From DATAXV01 sp036272915 (GTDB taxonomy: Bacteria; Chloroflexota; Dormibacteria; Dormibacterales; Dormibacteraceae): a stretch of DNA of 21,857 nucleotides. Shown here in pieces: positions 14,434 through 21,382 of the stretch (its first letter is position 1; each line of letters begins with the position of its first letter). The position numbers and the translations under genes are program-made. Under the pieces are notes generated by a model that was given only the letters and a program-made list of their open reading frames with translations, did no database searches and was not told where the DNA came from. Location: assembly GCA_036272915.1 (NCBI GenBank), contig DATAXV010000131.1, forward strand, positions 1 to 21,857, given 5' to 3'.

Positions 14434-16974
14434 ATGAAGAACGTGGGAGACCGGCTGCGCGCCTGGCTCGACGCGCAGCCTGAACTCCGACGGCGCTACG
14501 AGGAAGCCCTCCTCTTCCTGGCCTCCGTGCTGGTGCCATTCGACCGCTGGATGGTGGATCGATGGCACGACCTGGGGGCCCTGAGGCAGAGGGCGTCTGA
14601 GCGCCAAGAGCTCGCCCCCGGTCGCAAGCTGCGACGTTCCGCCTCGGGCACCCCGATCCGGGGCCTCGAACCCGGGTCGTCGCCCGACGTGGCCGTCGCC
14701 GCCACCGACGTGGTCTCGCGCCTGTGGCGCGGGATCGGCCACCAGGTGCGGGCGGCGCGCGAGTCGGAGGCCAGCACCCGGCCCTCGCACACCCTGGCCG
14801 ACGCCAGGGGCAGGCGGCTGCGGGCCAGCGCCCACGGCCGGCGCCGGCGCAGCACCCGCCGGGGCGGCGACGCCGTCGGCAGCAGCAGCCGGCTGATGCC
14901 GCTCGCGGTCAAGGGCGCGCTGGTCATCGGCCTCTGTCTGGCCGGCTTCATGGGTTCCTCGCAGATCTTCATCGACTACGCCGCCGAGCTGCCGGACGTC
15001 CACCAGCTGACCGACCAGCCGGTGCCCAGCGACACCATCGTCTACGCCGCCGACGGCTCCGAGATCGCCGACTATCCCGACCCGTACACCAAGTTCCAGC
15101 ACTACCAGATCCCGCTCACCCAGATGGGCACCTGGCTGCCCGAGGCCTCGGTCGCGATCGAGGACTCGAACTTCTGGCACGAGCCCGGCGTCGACCCCTA
15201 CGGCATCGCCCGCGCGGCGGTCGCCGACGCGACCGAGGGCTCGACCTCCCAGGGTGCGTCCACGATCACGCAGGAGCTGGTCAAGGTCAGGCTGCTGCAG
15301 ACCGACAACATCACCTACACGAAGAAGATCCAGGAGATGATCCTGGCCATCCAGGTCGAGCGCAGCTATACGAAGAAGCAGATCCTGAGCATGTACCTGA
15401 ACTCCGTCCAGTACGGTGACTTCGCCACCGGAGCCCAGGCGGCGGCCGAGAACTACTTCGCGGTCCCGGCGGCGAAGCTCGACCTCGCCCAGGCGGCGAT
15501 GCTCGCCGGCATCCCCCGCAACCCCAACATCTACAGCCCGCTCAGCAGCGTGGAGAACGCCAAGTACCGTCAGAAGCAGGTGCTCGACCGGGTGGTGCAG
15601 CTGCGGGAGATCACCCAGAAGCAGGCGACCGCCGCCTACAACGAGGCGCTCAACTACGGCTACCCGTCCCCGGAGATCAAGCAGGCCCCCTCCTTCGCCG
15701 AATGGGTCTACAAGGAGATGGTCACGATGTACGGGCAGCAGGCCGCCAACCAGGGTGGTCTGCATGTCTACACCTCATTGAACCCGGGCATCCAGGCCAT
15801 TGCCCAGAGCTCGGTCACGGGCGGCGTCACCAACGACCGGAACCTCGGCCACCACGTCGAGCAGGGGGCGCTGGCCTCGGTCGATCCCAAGACCGGCGAG
15901 GTCACGGCCCTGGTCGGCTCCGCCTTCCCCAACGGCTTCGCGGGCCAGTTCAACTGGGCCTCCGACATCCCCACCAACCCGGGCTCGTCGGTGAAGCTCT
16001 TCACCTACACCGAGGCCATCGCCAGCAGGAAGTTCACGATGGTCACGCCCATACCCGACGCGCCCATCAACGTGAGTGAGCCGGGCTTCAGCGCCAACTA
16101 CAGCCCGACCAACTACATCCCCACCGAGTACCCGTCCTGCGTGATGCAGACCTGCTTGGGCAACTCGCTGAACATCCCCGCCGTCTACACCGAGCTGGCG
16201 ACCGGCGAGAGCAGCATCCTCGATCTGGCCCGGAGCATGGGCGCCATGCCCTTCTATCCCGAGTCGAACGGCAACTACACACAGTCCGAGCCCGACTCCG
16301 CCTACGGACCGACCTTCACGCTCGGCGGCTACGGTGAGACACCGCTGCAGATGGCGATCGCCACCGCGACCCTCGCCGACGGCGGCGTCTACCATCCCGC
16401 CACCGGGATCCTCAAGGTCACCGACAGCGCCGGTCAGGCCATCTACAACTACAACCCGGCCGCCGTGGCGCAGCAGGTGGTCTCGCCGCAGGTCGCCTTC
16501 ATCATGGCCGAGGTCATGTCCAACAACAACGACCGGTCGCAGACCTTCGGCACCGACAACTCCCTCTACTTCCCCAGCCGGATCATCGCCGGCAAGACCG
16601 GGACCTACGACAACTTCGTGTCCTCGTTCGTCCTCGGCTTCAACCCCAGCCTGGCCTCCGCCATCTGGGTGGGAAACCCGAGCGGCGCGTCCATGGGCGC
16701 GAACTTCGACTCGATCTTCGCCGCGGCGCCGGCGTGGCACAATTTCATGGCCAGCGCCCTCACCGCGATGAACGTCCCCGGCACCGAGTGGTACGCAGAG
16801 CCGTCCGGGCTGGTCAACGGCAGCAAGGGCACCTACTTCCTGCCCGGGACCAGCGCCAGCACCCCGACGCCTCCGCTGCCCTCCTGGGCGTCGGTGAAGC
16901 AGCCTCCCAAGACGACGCCCAAGAAGACGACCGGCGGAGGCGGGAATGGAAACGGGAACGGCGGTGGCCACTGA
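14434..16974 (+). CDS. Bifunctional class A penicillin-binding protein (GT51 transglycosylase / transpeptidase)
   Basis: 846 residues from the ATG at 14434 (a GTG at 14431 is adjacent). It polymerises lipid II and cross-links peptidoglycan outside the membrane. A roughly 150-residue basic, Ser/Arg-rich cytoplasmic region precedes one membrane anchor (about 156-177, LMPLAVKGALVIGLCLAGFM). The GT51 domain shows EDSNFWHEPGVD with catalytic Glu243, QGASTITQELVK, and ILSMYLNSVQYGDFATGAQA. The transpeptidase domain has all three motifs: SSVK (Ser518, Lys521), SLN (578-580) and KTGT (721-724). Two Cys near the SxN motif could form a disulfide. The C-terminus is a Pro/Thr/Lys then Gly/Asn repeat tail. 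It diverges from otsB with 27 bp or less between start codons. The N-terminal extension is longer than usual for the family. Confidence 0.92.
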   Translation: MKNVGDRLRAWLDAQPELRRRYEEALLFLASVLVPFDRWMVDRWHDLGALRQRASERQELAPGRKLRRSASGTPIRGLEPGSSPDVAVAATDVVSRLWRGIGHQVRAARESEASTRPSHTLADARGRRLRASAHGRRRRSTRRGGDAVGSSSRLMPLAVKGALVIGLCLAGFMGSSQIFIDYAAELPDVHQLTDQPVPSDTIVYAADGSEIADYPDPYTKFQHYQIPLTQMGTWLPEASVAIEDSNFWHEPGVDPYGIARAAVADATEGSTSQGASTITQELVKVRLLQTDNITYTKKIQEMILAIQVERSYTKKQILSMYLNSVQYGDFATGAQAAAENYFAVPAAKLDLAQAAMLAGIPRNPNIYSPLSSVENAKYRQKQVLDRVVQLREITQKQATAAYNEALNYGYPSPEIKQAPSFAEWVYKEMVTMYGQQAANQGGLHVYTSLNPGIQAIAQSSVTGGVTNDRNLGHHVEQGALASVDPKTGEVTALVGSAFPNGFAGQFNWASDIPTNPGSSVKLFTYTEAIASRKFTMVTPIPDAPINVSEPGFSANYSPTNYIPTEYPSCVMQTCLGNSLNIPAVYTELATGESSILDLARSMGAMPFYPESNGNYTQSEPDSAYGPTFTLGGYGETPLQMAIATATLADGGVYHPATGILKVTDSAGQAIYNYNPAAVAQQVVSPQVAFIMAEVMSNNNDRSQTFGTDNSLYFPSRIIAGKTGTYDNFVSSFVLGFNPSLASAIWVGNPSGASMGANFDSIFAAAPAWHNFMASALTAMNVPGTEWYAEPSGLVNGSKGTYFLPGTSASTPTPPLPSWASVKQPPKTTPKKTTGGGGNGNGNGGGH

Positions 16975-16999
16975 CCGGGGAACCGCCAGCAGGTAACCT
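16971..16999 (+). promoter_or_regulatory. Candidate promoter for the hspR-marR transcript
   Basis: CTGACC (16971-16976, overlapping the penicillin-binding protein stop) and TAACCT (16994-16999) are separated by 17 bp, a normal sigma70-type spacing. They would start transcription near 17006-17007, immediately before the structured leader. Confidence 0.4.
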
Positions 17000-17014
17000 T
17001 GGTCCTGTGCCGAT

Positions 17015-17138
17015 GGAGCGCGGGACGGCAGGCACGAGGGTGTGTCGATTACGCTCTGCCGGGACTCCCCCGCCGGTGTGTGGGGGAGTATGCAGTCGCG
17101 AGCTACCGTCCGGCCAGCGCGCTCCGCGACCGGAGCGC
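17015..17138 (+). promoter_or_regulatory. Structured RNA leader upstream of hspR with mutually exclusive helices
   Basis: Three strong helices are visible by eye. H2 is ACTCCCCC (17064-17071) with GGGGGAGT (17082-17089), an 8-bp stem. H3 is GCGCTCCG (17119-17126) with CGGAGCGC (17131-17138), 8 bp with a 4-base loop. A long-range helix pairs GGAGCGC (17015-17021) with GCGCTCC (17119-17125) and is extended by GGACGG (17023-17028) with CCGTCC (17106-17111). The long-range helix and H3 compete for the same strand, as in attenuators and riboswitches. It matches no riboswitch class I recognise. The hspR start follows 41 bases later. Confidence 0.45.
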
Positions 17139-17179
17139 AGTGGTCAGACGTTTCTGGGCTTGTGGGAGTTGAGGAGCCA

Positions 17180-17551
17180 ATGAAGTCGAAGTCACCACAG
17201 TTGGATGAACCAGGGCCGGGTCGGCTACCCGCCGACGCCGGCAACATCGGTCTGGACAAGCCCATCTACACGCTGAGCGTGGCCTCCGAGATCCTGGGCA
17301 CGCATCCGCGGACGCTGATGATGTACGAGCATCTCGGCATGATCCAGCCCACCCGGACGGCGACCAACCGCAGGCGCTACACGCAGCGGGACCTGATGAA
17401 GCTACAGGCGATCCAGACGTTGACCCGCCAGCACGGGGTCAACCTGGCCGGTGTGCGCTACGTGCTGCGGATGCTGAAGACCCTCCAGGAACACGGCATG
17501 GAGGTTCCGGAGCCGCTGCGGGGTCTGGACGTACGCCCGCTGGAGGTGTGA
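17180..17551 (+). CDS. MerR family regulator, HspR-like
   Basis: 123 residues from the ATG at 17180 (GAGGAG directly upstream, 3-base spacing). An upstream in-frame extension to 17042 lies in the structured leader and is rejected. The MerR-type winged helix-turn-helix runs from about residue 28: PIYTLSVASEILGTHPRTL, MYEHLGMIQPTRTATNRRRY and QRDLMKLQAIQTL. The downstream HGVNLAGVRYVLRML is characteristic of HspR, the repressor of dnaK/clpB heat-shock operons in actinobacteria. No chaperone gene is nearby, so the targets lie elsewhere or the protein has another role. No HspR-type HAIR box (CTTGAGT-N7-ACTCAAG) was found in the window. It is co-transcribed with the MarR gene, which begins one base after its stop. 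Confidence 0.85.
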   Translation: MKSKSPQLDEPGPGRLPADAGNIGLDKPIYTLSVASEILGTHPRTLMMYEHLGMIQPTRTATNRRRYTQRDLMKLQAIQTLTRQHGVNLAGVRYVLRMLKTLQEHGMEVPEPLRGLDVRPLEV

Positions 17552-17552
17552 G

Positions 17553-18050
17553 ATGCCGGCGGGAACCAGCGACGAGCCTCCACCACCGCTGGTTCCGGCC
17601 GAGCTCGGTGACCGTCTCGACTCCGTCCTCTGCAAGCTGGCCGATATGGTCAGGCGCGAGGCCGACCAGGCCTTCGCCCCACTCGGTCTCCGGTCCGGCC
17701 ACCACACGCTGCTCCGCATGGTGGCCGGCCGGGGCGAGCAGAAGCAGCAGGCGCTGTCGAGCCTCCTCCACGTCGACCCCAGCACGGTGGTCGACATCGT
17801 CGACGACCTCGAGGAGCGGGGACCGCTCGTGCGGAGGCGCAATCCCATCGACCGCCGTGCCCACCTCATCGACCTGACCCCGGCGGGCAGGGTGCTGCTC
17901 GCGCGGGCCGGCGAGATCGCCGCCTGCCCCCGCCCCGGCGCCTTCGCCGAACTCAGCCGGAGGGAGGTCGGGAGGCTGCACCAGCTCCTCCTCCGCCTCG
18001 GCGGCTCCAGTACGCCATCCACCAACTCCCCTCGAGGAGCGGCATCATAG
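17553..18050 (+). CDS. MarR family transcriptional regulator
   Basis: 165 residues. The ATG at 17553 lies one base after the hspR stop, with GGAGG 6 bases upstream inside the hspR coding end, so the two genes form one operon. The MarR winged helix is visible as QKQQALSSLLHVDPSTVVDI (recognition helix region), followed by VDDLEERGPLVRRRNPIDRR, the wing, and LIDLTPAGRVLL. MarR dimers bind pseudopalindromes and release them on binding small ligands or on oxidation. A 15-bp palindrome directly after its stop (18051-18065) is a candidate site, possibly controlling the downstream metalloprotease. The C-terminus ends in a Ser/Thr/Pro-rich tail. The ligand is unknown. Pairing with an HspR-like protein suggests a stress-responsive circuit, which is inference. 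Confidence 0.87.
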   Translation: MPAGTSDEPPPPLVPAELGDRLDSVLCKLADMVRREADQAFAPLGLRSGHHTLLRMVAGRGEQKQQALSSLLHVDPSTVVDIVDDLEERGPLVRRRNPIDRRAHLIDLTPAGRVLLARAGEIAACPRPGAFAELSRREVGRLHQLLLRLGGSSTPSTNSPRGAAS

Positions 18051-18065
18051 GGTGGTGACCACCCA
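18051..18065. promoter_or_regulatory. 15-bp palindrome GGGTGGT-G-ACCACCC after marR
   Basis: Perfect 7+1+7 palindrome starting at the base after the marR stop, about 100 bp upstream of the metalloprotease start. As RNA the loop would be too small for a good terminator unless the stem opens to 6 bp around TGA. As DNA it is operator-like, and MarR is the nearest candidate binder. Confidence 0.4.
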
Positions 18066-18167
18066 CCGGCGCCGGCGGAGGGTAGGTGGGGACCGAGGTC
18101 CCCGTCCCCTCGCGTGGCGCACCCGGATCTGCCCGCCGTCATGGGGCGGCCGCCCCGGAGGTTCCCG

Positions 18168-19310
18168 ATGGCTCCGAAAATGACCCGCAACATCATCCTC
18201 GGCTTCCTCTCGGGAGCCGCCATCGCTCTGGTCGTCGAGGCGACCAGACCGCTGGGCGGACGGCGCCCTCTTCTCGAGTGGGAGCGCGTCCGCGAGCTGA
18301 CCGTGGCGCGCATTCGGTCGCAGCCGCTGCACACGGCCCGCCTGGATCTGCTGAGCGGTGAGTACAACAGGCTCGCCGCGGAGGTCCGCGATCCGCTCCT
18401 GGCGGAGGTCGGGAGCCTGCCCAAGGGCCAGGAGCTGCCCGCCTTCGAGGCGCTCGACCAGCAGGGGTGGCTGGATCTCAACGTCGGCATCGCCCAGCGC
18501 GTCCTGCAGCCGCTGCTCGAGCTGAGCACCTTCGAACGCAGCCATCTGACCGATCTGGGCAAGGCGGGTGTCGAGCGCTACATGTCGTTCCTGCTCTCCA
18601 CGCTGGCGAGCCGCGTCCTCGGCCAGTTCGACCCCCAGCTGCAGGTCGTCGGCGGTATGACCGGCGCCGACGACTCCGGCGAGAAGCGGCATGAGGCCCT
18701 CTACCTGGTCGAGCCCAACGTGGCCGCCTGGGAGGCGAGTGCCGCCCTTGACGGCGCCGATCTCCGTCGCTGGCTGATCCTGCACGAGCTCACCCACGCC
18801 TGGCAGTTCGCCGCCCACCCCTGGCTTCGCGGTCACCTCAACGGTGCGCTGGAGCGGATGATCGAGATGGTCACCGGCGACGGTGGGACCTCGGTTCTGA
18901 GCATGTTCCGGATGACCGTCGGCGTGCCCGAGCAGTGGCGCCTGATCCGCGAGCTGCAGGCGACGATGTCGCTGATCGAGGGCTACGGCAACCTGGTCAT
19001 GAACGAGGTCGGCCGCAAGGTGCTGCCCTCCTTCGACCAGCTCGAGGCCGCCTACCGCAAGCGCAGCCGGACCACCAACCCGCTCGAGGAGTTGCTCTGG
19101 CGGGTGAGCGGTCTGGAGCTCAAGATGCAGCAGTACAAGGTCGGCGAGGCCTTCGCCCAGCACGTCCACGACGTCTGGGGGATGGATGTGCTGAACCTGG
19201 CCTGGACCGGACCGGAGACGCTGCCAAGGCCCGAGGAGCTCCGCGACCCGCAGCGCTGGTACCGGCGGGTGGTCGGCGATCAGCCGAGGCCGGCGCTGGC
19301 CCTGGCCTGA
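18168..19310 (+). CDS. Zincin-like metalloprotease, DUF2342 / F420-biosynthesis-associated family
   Basis: 380 residues from the ATG at 18168, which has CGGAGG 6 bases upstream; an earlier in-frame start at 18114 lacks a site. An N-terminal membrane segment (about 8-26, NIILGFLSGAAIALVVEA) suggests anchoring. The zinc-binding motif HELTH is at 206-210, in the family context RRWLILHELTHAWQFAAHPW. IEGYGNLVMNEV (Glu about 271) is a likely third ligand or structural motif, and QFDPQLQVVGG and LYLVEPNV also match the family. Actinobacterial members often sit near coenzyme F420 genes and are named for that, but their substrate is not established and no F420 gene is present here. It follows the HspR-MarR operon across a 117-bp gap containing a perfect palindrome. 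Confidence 0.85.
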   Translation: MAPKMTRNIILGFLSGAAIALVVEATRPLGGRRPLLEWERVRELTVARIRSQPLHTARLDLLSGEYNRLAAEVRDPLLAEVGSLPKGQELPAFEALDQQGWLDLNVGIAQRVLQPLLELSTFERSHLTDLGKAGVERYMSFLLSTLASRVLGQFDPQLQVVGGMTGADDSGEKRHEALYLVEPNVAAWEASAALDGADLRRWLILHELTHAWQFAAHPWLRGHLNGALERMIEMVTGDGGTSVLSMFRMTVGVPEQWRLIRELQATMSLIEGYGNLVMNEVGRKVLPSFDQLEAAYRKRSRTTNPLEELLWRVSGLELKMQQYKVGEAFAQHVHDVWGMDVLNLAWTGPETLPRPEELRDPQRWYRRVVGDQPRPALALA

Positions 19311-19323
19311 CCTCCGGGCGGTC

Positions 19324-20136
19324 TCAGCTCAGGAAGAGCTGCCGCCAGGCCGACCACCAGTCGTCCCCGTGGACGGCGATGGTGCGGTCGTCGACGGCCT
19401 CACAGCCCGATTTGCGGACGTAGGAGGCGAACGCCTCCGAGGCCTGGAACTCGACGCGGATCTCGACCGGCTTGCCGGCATCGTAGGGGGCGACGGCGCC
19501 AAGGTCGGACAGCGCCTGCCGCGCGCCCTCGGCGATCATCTCCCGAGCCCGCCGCGCCGGGTGCTGGCGGGCGCTGAAACGGCCCAGGCCGGTCTTGACG
19601 GCGACCGTGGTCAGTCCGTCGCCGAGGAGTTCGCGGCCCTCCTGGCACACCGCGTCGTCGCCGGTGACCATCAGGACCGGGCAGCCCCAGTGGCCGCAGA
19701 GCGCGGCGTTGATGCCGACCTCGCCGACCAGGCGGCCGTTGAACCAGAGGTTCTGCCAGGTCTCGCTGGACACGGTGTGATTGAGCACGCCCAGCGTGGA
19801 TCCGGCCCGTGCGTGCATGCCGACGAGGAGGGCGGCGTCGCAGCCCTCCTCGAGGAAGGCGGTGTATTCGGTCCAGTGCGACTGCACCACGTACTCGCAG
19901 TCGGGGTGGAGCAACTCGGGGATCAGCGAGTTGAAGCTCCAGGGACCACCGGCACCGTGGCAGTCCATGACCACGACCTGGTCGGCGCCCGCCGCTCGGG
20001 CGCCGCGCACGGCAGCGTTGACCTCCTCCGTGTAGAGGCGCCGGCCCTCCTCATACATCGGATGGCCACCCGACACCTGCGGCCAGCGGACGATCCCGGC
20101 GACGCCCTCCATGTCACCGATGACGTGGACGCGCAT
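19324..20136 (-). CDS. M55 family D-aminopeptidase (DppA-like)
   Basis: 270 residues. The ATG at 20136 overlaps the stop of the upstream gene as TGATG, indicating translational coupling. DppA releases D-amino acids from peptides such as D-Ala-D-Ala using a di-zinc centre. The ligands match in position as well as identity: Asp8 and Glu10 (GDMEGVAG), His60 (DCHG), His108 (GMHARAG) and Glu139 (RLVGEVGIN). LGVLNHTVS follows with a probable catalytic His120. CPVLMVTGDDAVCQE is also typical. The enzyme is cytoplasmic with no signal peptide. It could recycle D-amino-acid peptides from cell-wall turnover; a peptidoglycan synthase lies nearby, but they are not in one operon. The partner upstream is a nucleoside-deoxyribosyltransferase-fold protein, an unexpected pairing. 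Confidence 0.9.
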   Translation of the reverse strand: MRVHVIGDMEGVAGIVRWPQVSGGHPMYEEGRRLYTEEVNAAVRGARAAGADQVVVMDCHGAGGPWSFNSLIPELLHPDCEYVVQSHWTEYTAFLEEGCDAALLVGMHARAGSTLGVLNHTVSSETWQNLWFNGRLVGEVGINAALCGHWGCPVLMVTGDDAVCQEGRELLGDGLTTVAVKTGLGRFSARQHPARRAREMIAEGARQALSDLGAVAPYDAGKPVEIRVEFQASEAFASYVRKSGCEAVDDRTIAVHGDDWWSAWRQLFLS

Positions 20137-20588
20137 CAGTCTCGGAGTTCCTTCTCCGCGGTCTCCTCGCTGATTGGCAGCACCGCCGCCGGCAGGTCGC
20201 TGATGTCGTAGTAGCGGACCGGCTTGTTGAGCCGCTTGGCGATGCCGACCTGAACCTTCACGCCGAGGGAGAGCCCGCCGAACACCCAGCACTCGTCGCA
20301 GCGCGCGAGCAGGTTGTTCATCGCCTCGCGGACGACCTCCTTGGGGACGGTGTGGATTAGGTAGTAGTCGAAGAGCATGAACGGGCTGATCGGGACCAGC
20401 CCCGAGTCGAGCACGAACTTCTGGAGGTGCGACCGCCAGTAGAAGTTCTTGTTCGACATCGCGAGGTACACGACCTTCTTGGGGTGCCGAAGCGTGTCCT
20501 CCGCCTGGTCCATGGGACTCGGCTTCGGGGTCGACTGGAAGATGCGGTTGAGTATGTCGTCGGCCATCTGATGGGAAACAGTCTCCAT
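20136..20588 (-). CDS. DUF4406/DUF7768-like protein, nucleoside 2-deoxyribosyltransferase-type fold
   Basis: 150 residues from the ATG at 20588; an internal ATG at 20567 is an alternative start. After a variable N-terminus comes KKVVYLAMSNKNFYWRSHLQ, then a hydrophobic and aromatic region (PISPFMLFDYYLIHTVPKE), REAMNNLLARCDECWVFGG, GVKVQVGIAKRLNKPVRYYD and a short tail. This pattern (VYLA...; CDExWVFG; LNKPVRYYDI) is seen in small proteins of the nucleoside 2-deoxyribosyltransferase / DUF4406-type superfamily, whose enzymatic activity is usually unproven. The protein starts 26 bp from the divergent SDR gene, and its stop overlaps the start of the M55 peptidase gene. A TAGGAT box (20602-20607, minus) may be its -10. 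Function is not assigned; the family call is by pattern recognition. Confidence 0.7.
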   Translation of the reverse strand: METVSHQMADDILNRIFQSTPKPSPMDQAEDTLRHPKKVVYLAMSNKNFYWRSHLQKFVLDSGLVPISPFMLFDYYLIHTVPKEVVREAMNNLLARCDECWVFGGLSLGVKVQVGIAKRLNKPVRYYDISDLPAAVLPISEETAEKELRD

Positions 20589-20600
20589 GCGCTCGTCGCA

Positions 20601-20607
20601 TATCCTA
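20601..20607. promoter_or_regulatory. Shared bidirectional -10 element TATCCTA
   Basis: Read on the plus strand, TATCCT ends 8 bases before the SDR start. Read on the minus strand, TAGGAT ends 13 bases before the ATG at 20588. The two start codons are 26 bp apart, so one near-symmetric element may drive both genes. Neither gene has a visible Shine-Dalgarno sequence. Confidence 0.4.
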
Positions 20608-20614
20608 ACTGCCC

Positions 20615-21379
20615 ATGGCACCGTCACCGCTGGAGGGAAGGGTTGCGATCGTCACCGGGGCCAGTCGAGGCCTCGGCTGGGAGATCGCGAAGGGGCTGCA
20701 CGGCGCCGGCGCGCATGTCGTCCTGAGCAGTCGCGGAAGGCCAGAGCTGGAGGAGCGGGTGGCCGAGCTGGACGCCCGGCGGCCGGGCGGCGCCCACGCC
20801 GTGCCCGCTCACGCCGGGCGACCGGACGACCTCCGGACGCTGGTCGACCAGACCATGGAGCGCCTGGGCCGTATCGACATGCTCGTCAACAACGCCGGCA
20901 CCAACCCCTACTTCGGCCCGGTGATCGACGTCGAGCCGGCCGCGTGGCGGAAGACCTTCGAGGTCAACCTGGAGGGCTGCCTGCTGCTCACCCAGCTCTG
21001 CTGGCGGGCCTGGATGGAGGAGCACGGCGGCTCGGTCCTCAACGTCGCCAGCGTGGCCGGGATCCAGCCGGCGCCGGGGCTGGGCAGCTACGGCGTCTCC
21101 AAGGCGGCGATGATCATGCTCACCAGGCAGCTGGCCAGGGAGCTCGGCGGCAAGGTCCGCGTCAACGCGATCGCGCCCGGTCTGTTCCGGACCCGGTTCT
21201 CCCGCGCCCTCTGGGAGAACGAGACGGTGCTGGAGCAGGTGCTCGCCCACCACCCGATGGGCCGGATCGGTGAGCCGGAGGAGGTGGCCGGCGCCGCCGT
21301 CTTCCTGCTCTCCGACGCCGCCAGCTTCGTCAACGGCCAGGTGCTGGTCCTTGACGGAGGCGGGGAGACGCTGGGCTGA
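20615..21379 (+). CDS. SDR family NAD(P)-dependent oxidoreductase
   Basis: 254 residues from the ATG at 20615. This is a classical short-chain dehydrogenase/reductase. The cofactor motif is TGASRGLG (14-21), and VNNAG is at 91-95. The catalytic tetrad is Asn118 (EVNLEG), Ser146 (NVASVAG), Tyr159 and Lys163 (SYGVSKAA). The C-terminal pattern (GRIGEPEEVAGAAVFLLSDA, then FVNGQVLVLDGGG) is typical of the glucose-dehydrogenase/3-oxoacyl-reductase group. LSSRG after the second strand (Arg40) mildly favours NADP(H). The start sits 8 bases after a TATCCT box with no ribosome-binding site, so it may be leaderless. It is convergent with a LacI-family gene only 3 bp away, leaving no room for a terminator. 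Substrate unknown. Confidence 0.9.
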   Translation: MAPSPLEGRVAIVTGASRGLGWEIAKGLHGAGAHVVLSSRGRPELEERVAELDARRPGGAHAVPAHAGRPDDLRTLVDQTMERLGRIDMLVNNAGTNPYFGPVIDVEPAAWRKTFEVNLEGCLLLTQLCWRAWMEEHGGSVLNVASVAGIQPAPGLGSYGVSKAAMIMLTRQLARELGGKVRVNAIAPGLFRTRFSRALWENETVLEQVLAHHPMGRIGEPEEVAGAAVFLLSDAASFVNGQVLVLDGGGETLG

Positions 21380-21382
21380 GGC

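Noticed and set aside
13585..15765. 726-codon minus-strand frame as one giant protein
   Set aside because: Only the part from 14406 downward is OtsB. The rest is antisense to the penicillin-binding protein gene and has no recognisable domain.
17007..17183. 58-codon frame from GTG 17007 whose TGA overlaps the hspR ATG
   Set aside because: The overlap is suggestive of coupling, but third-position GC is visibly lower than in the real genes and the translation looks random. It also coincides with strong RNA helices.
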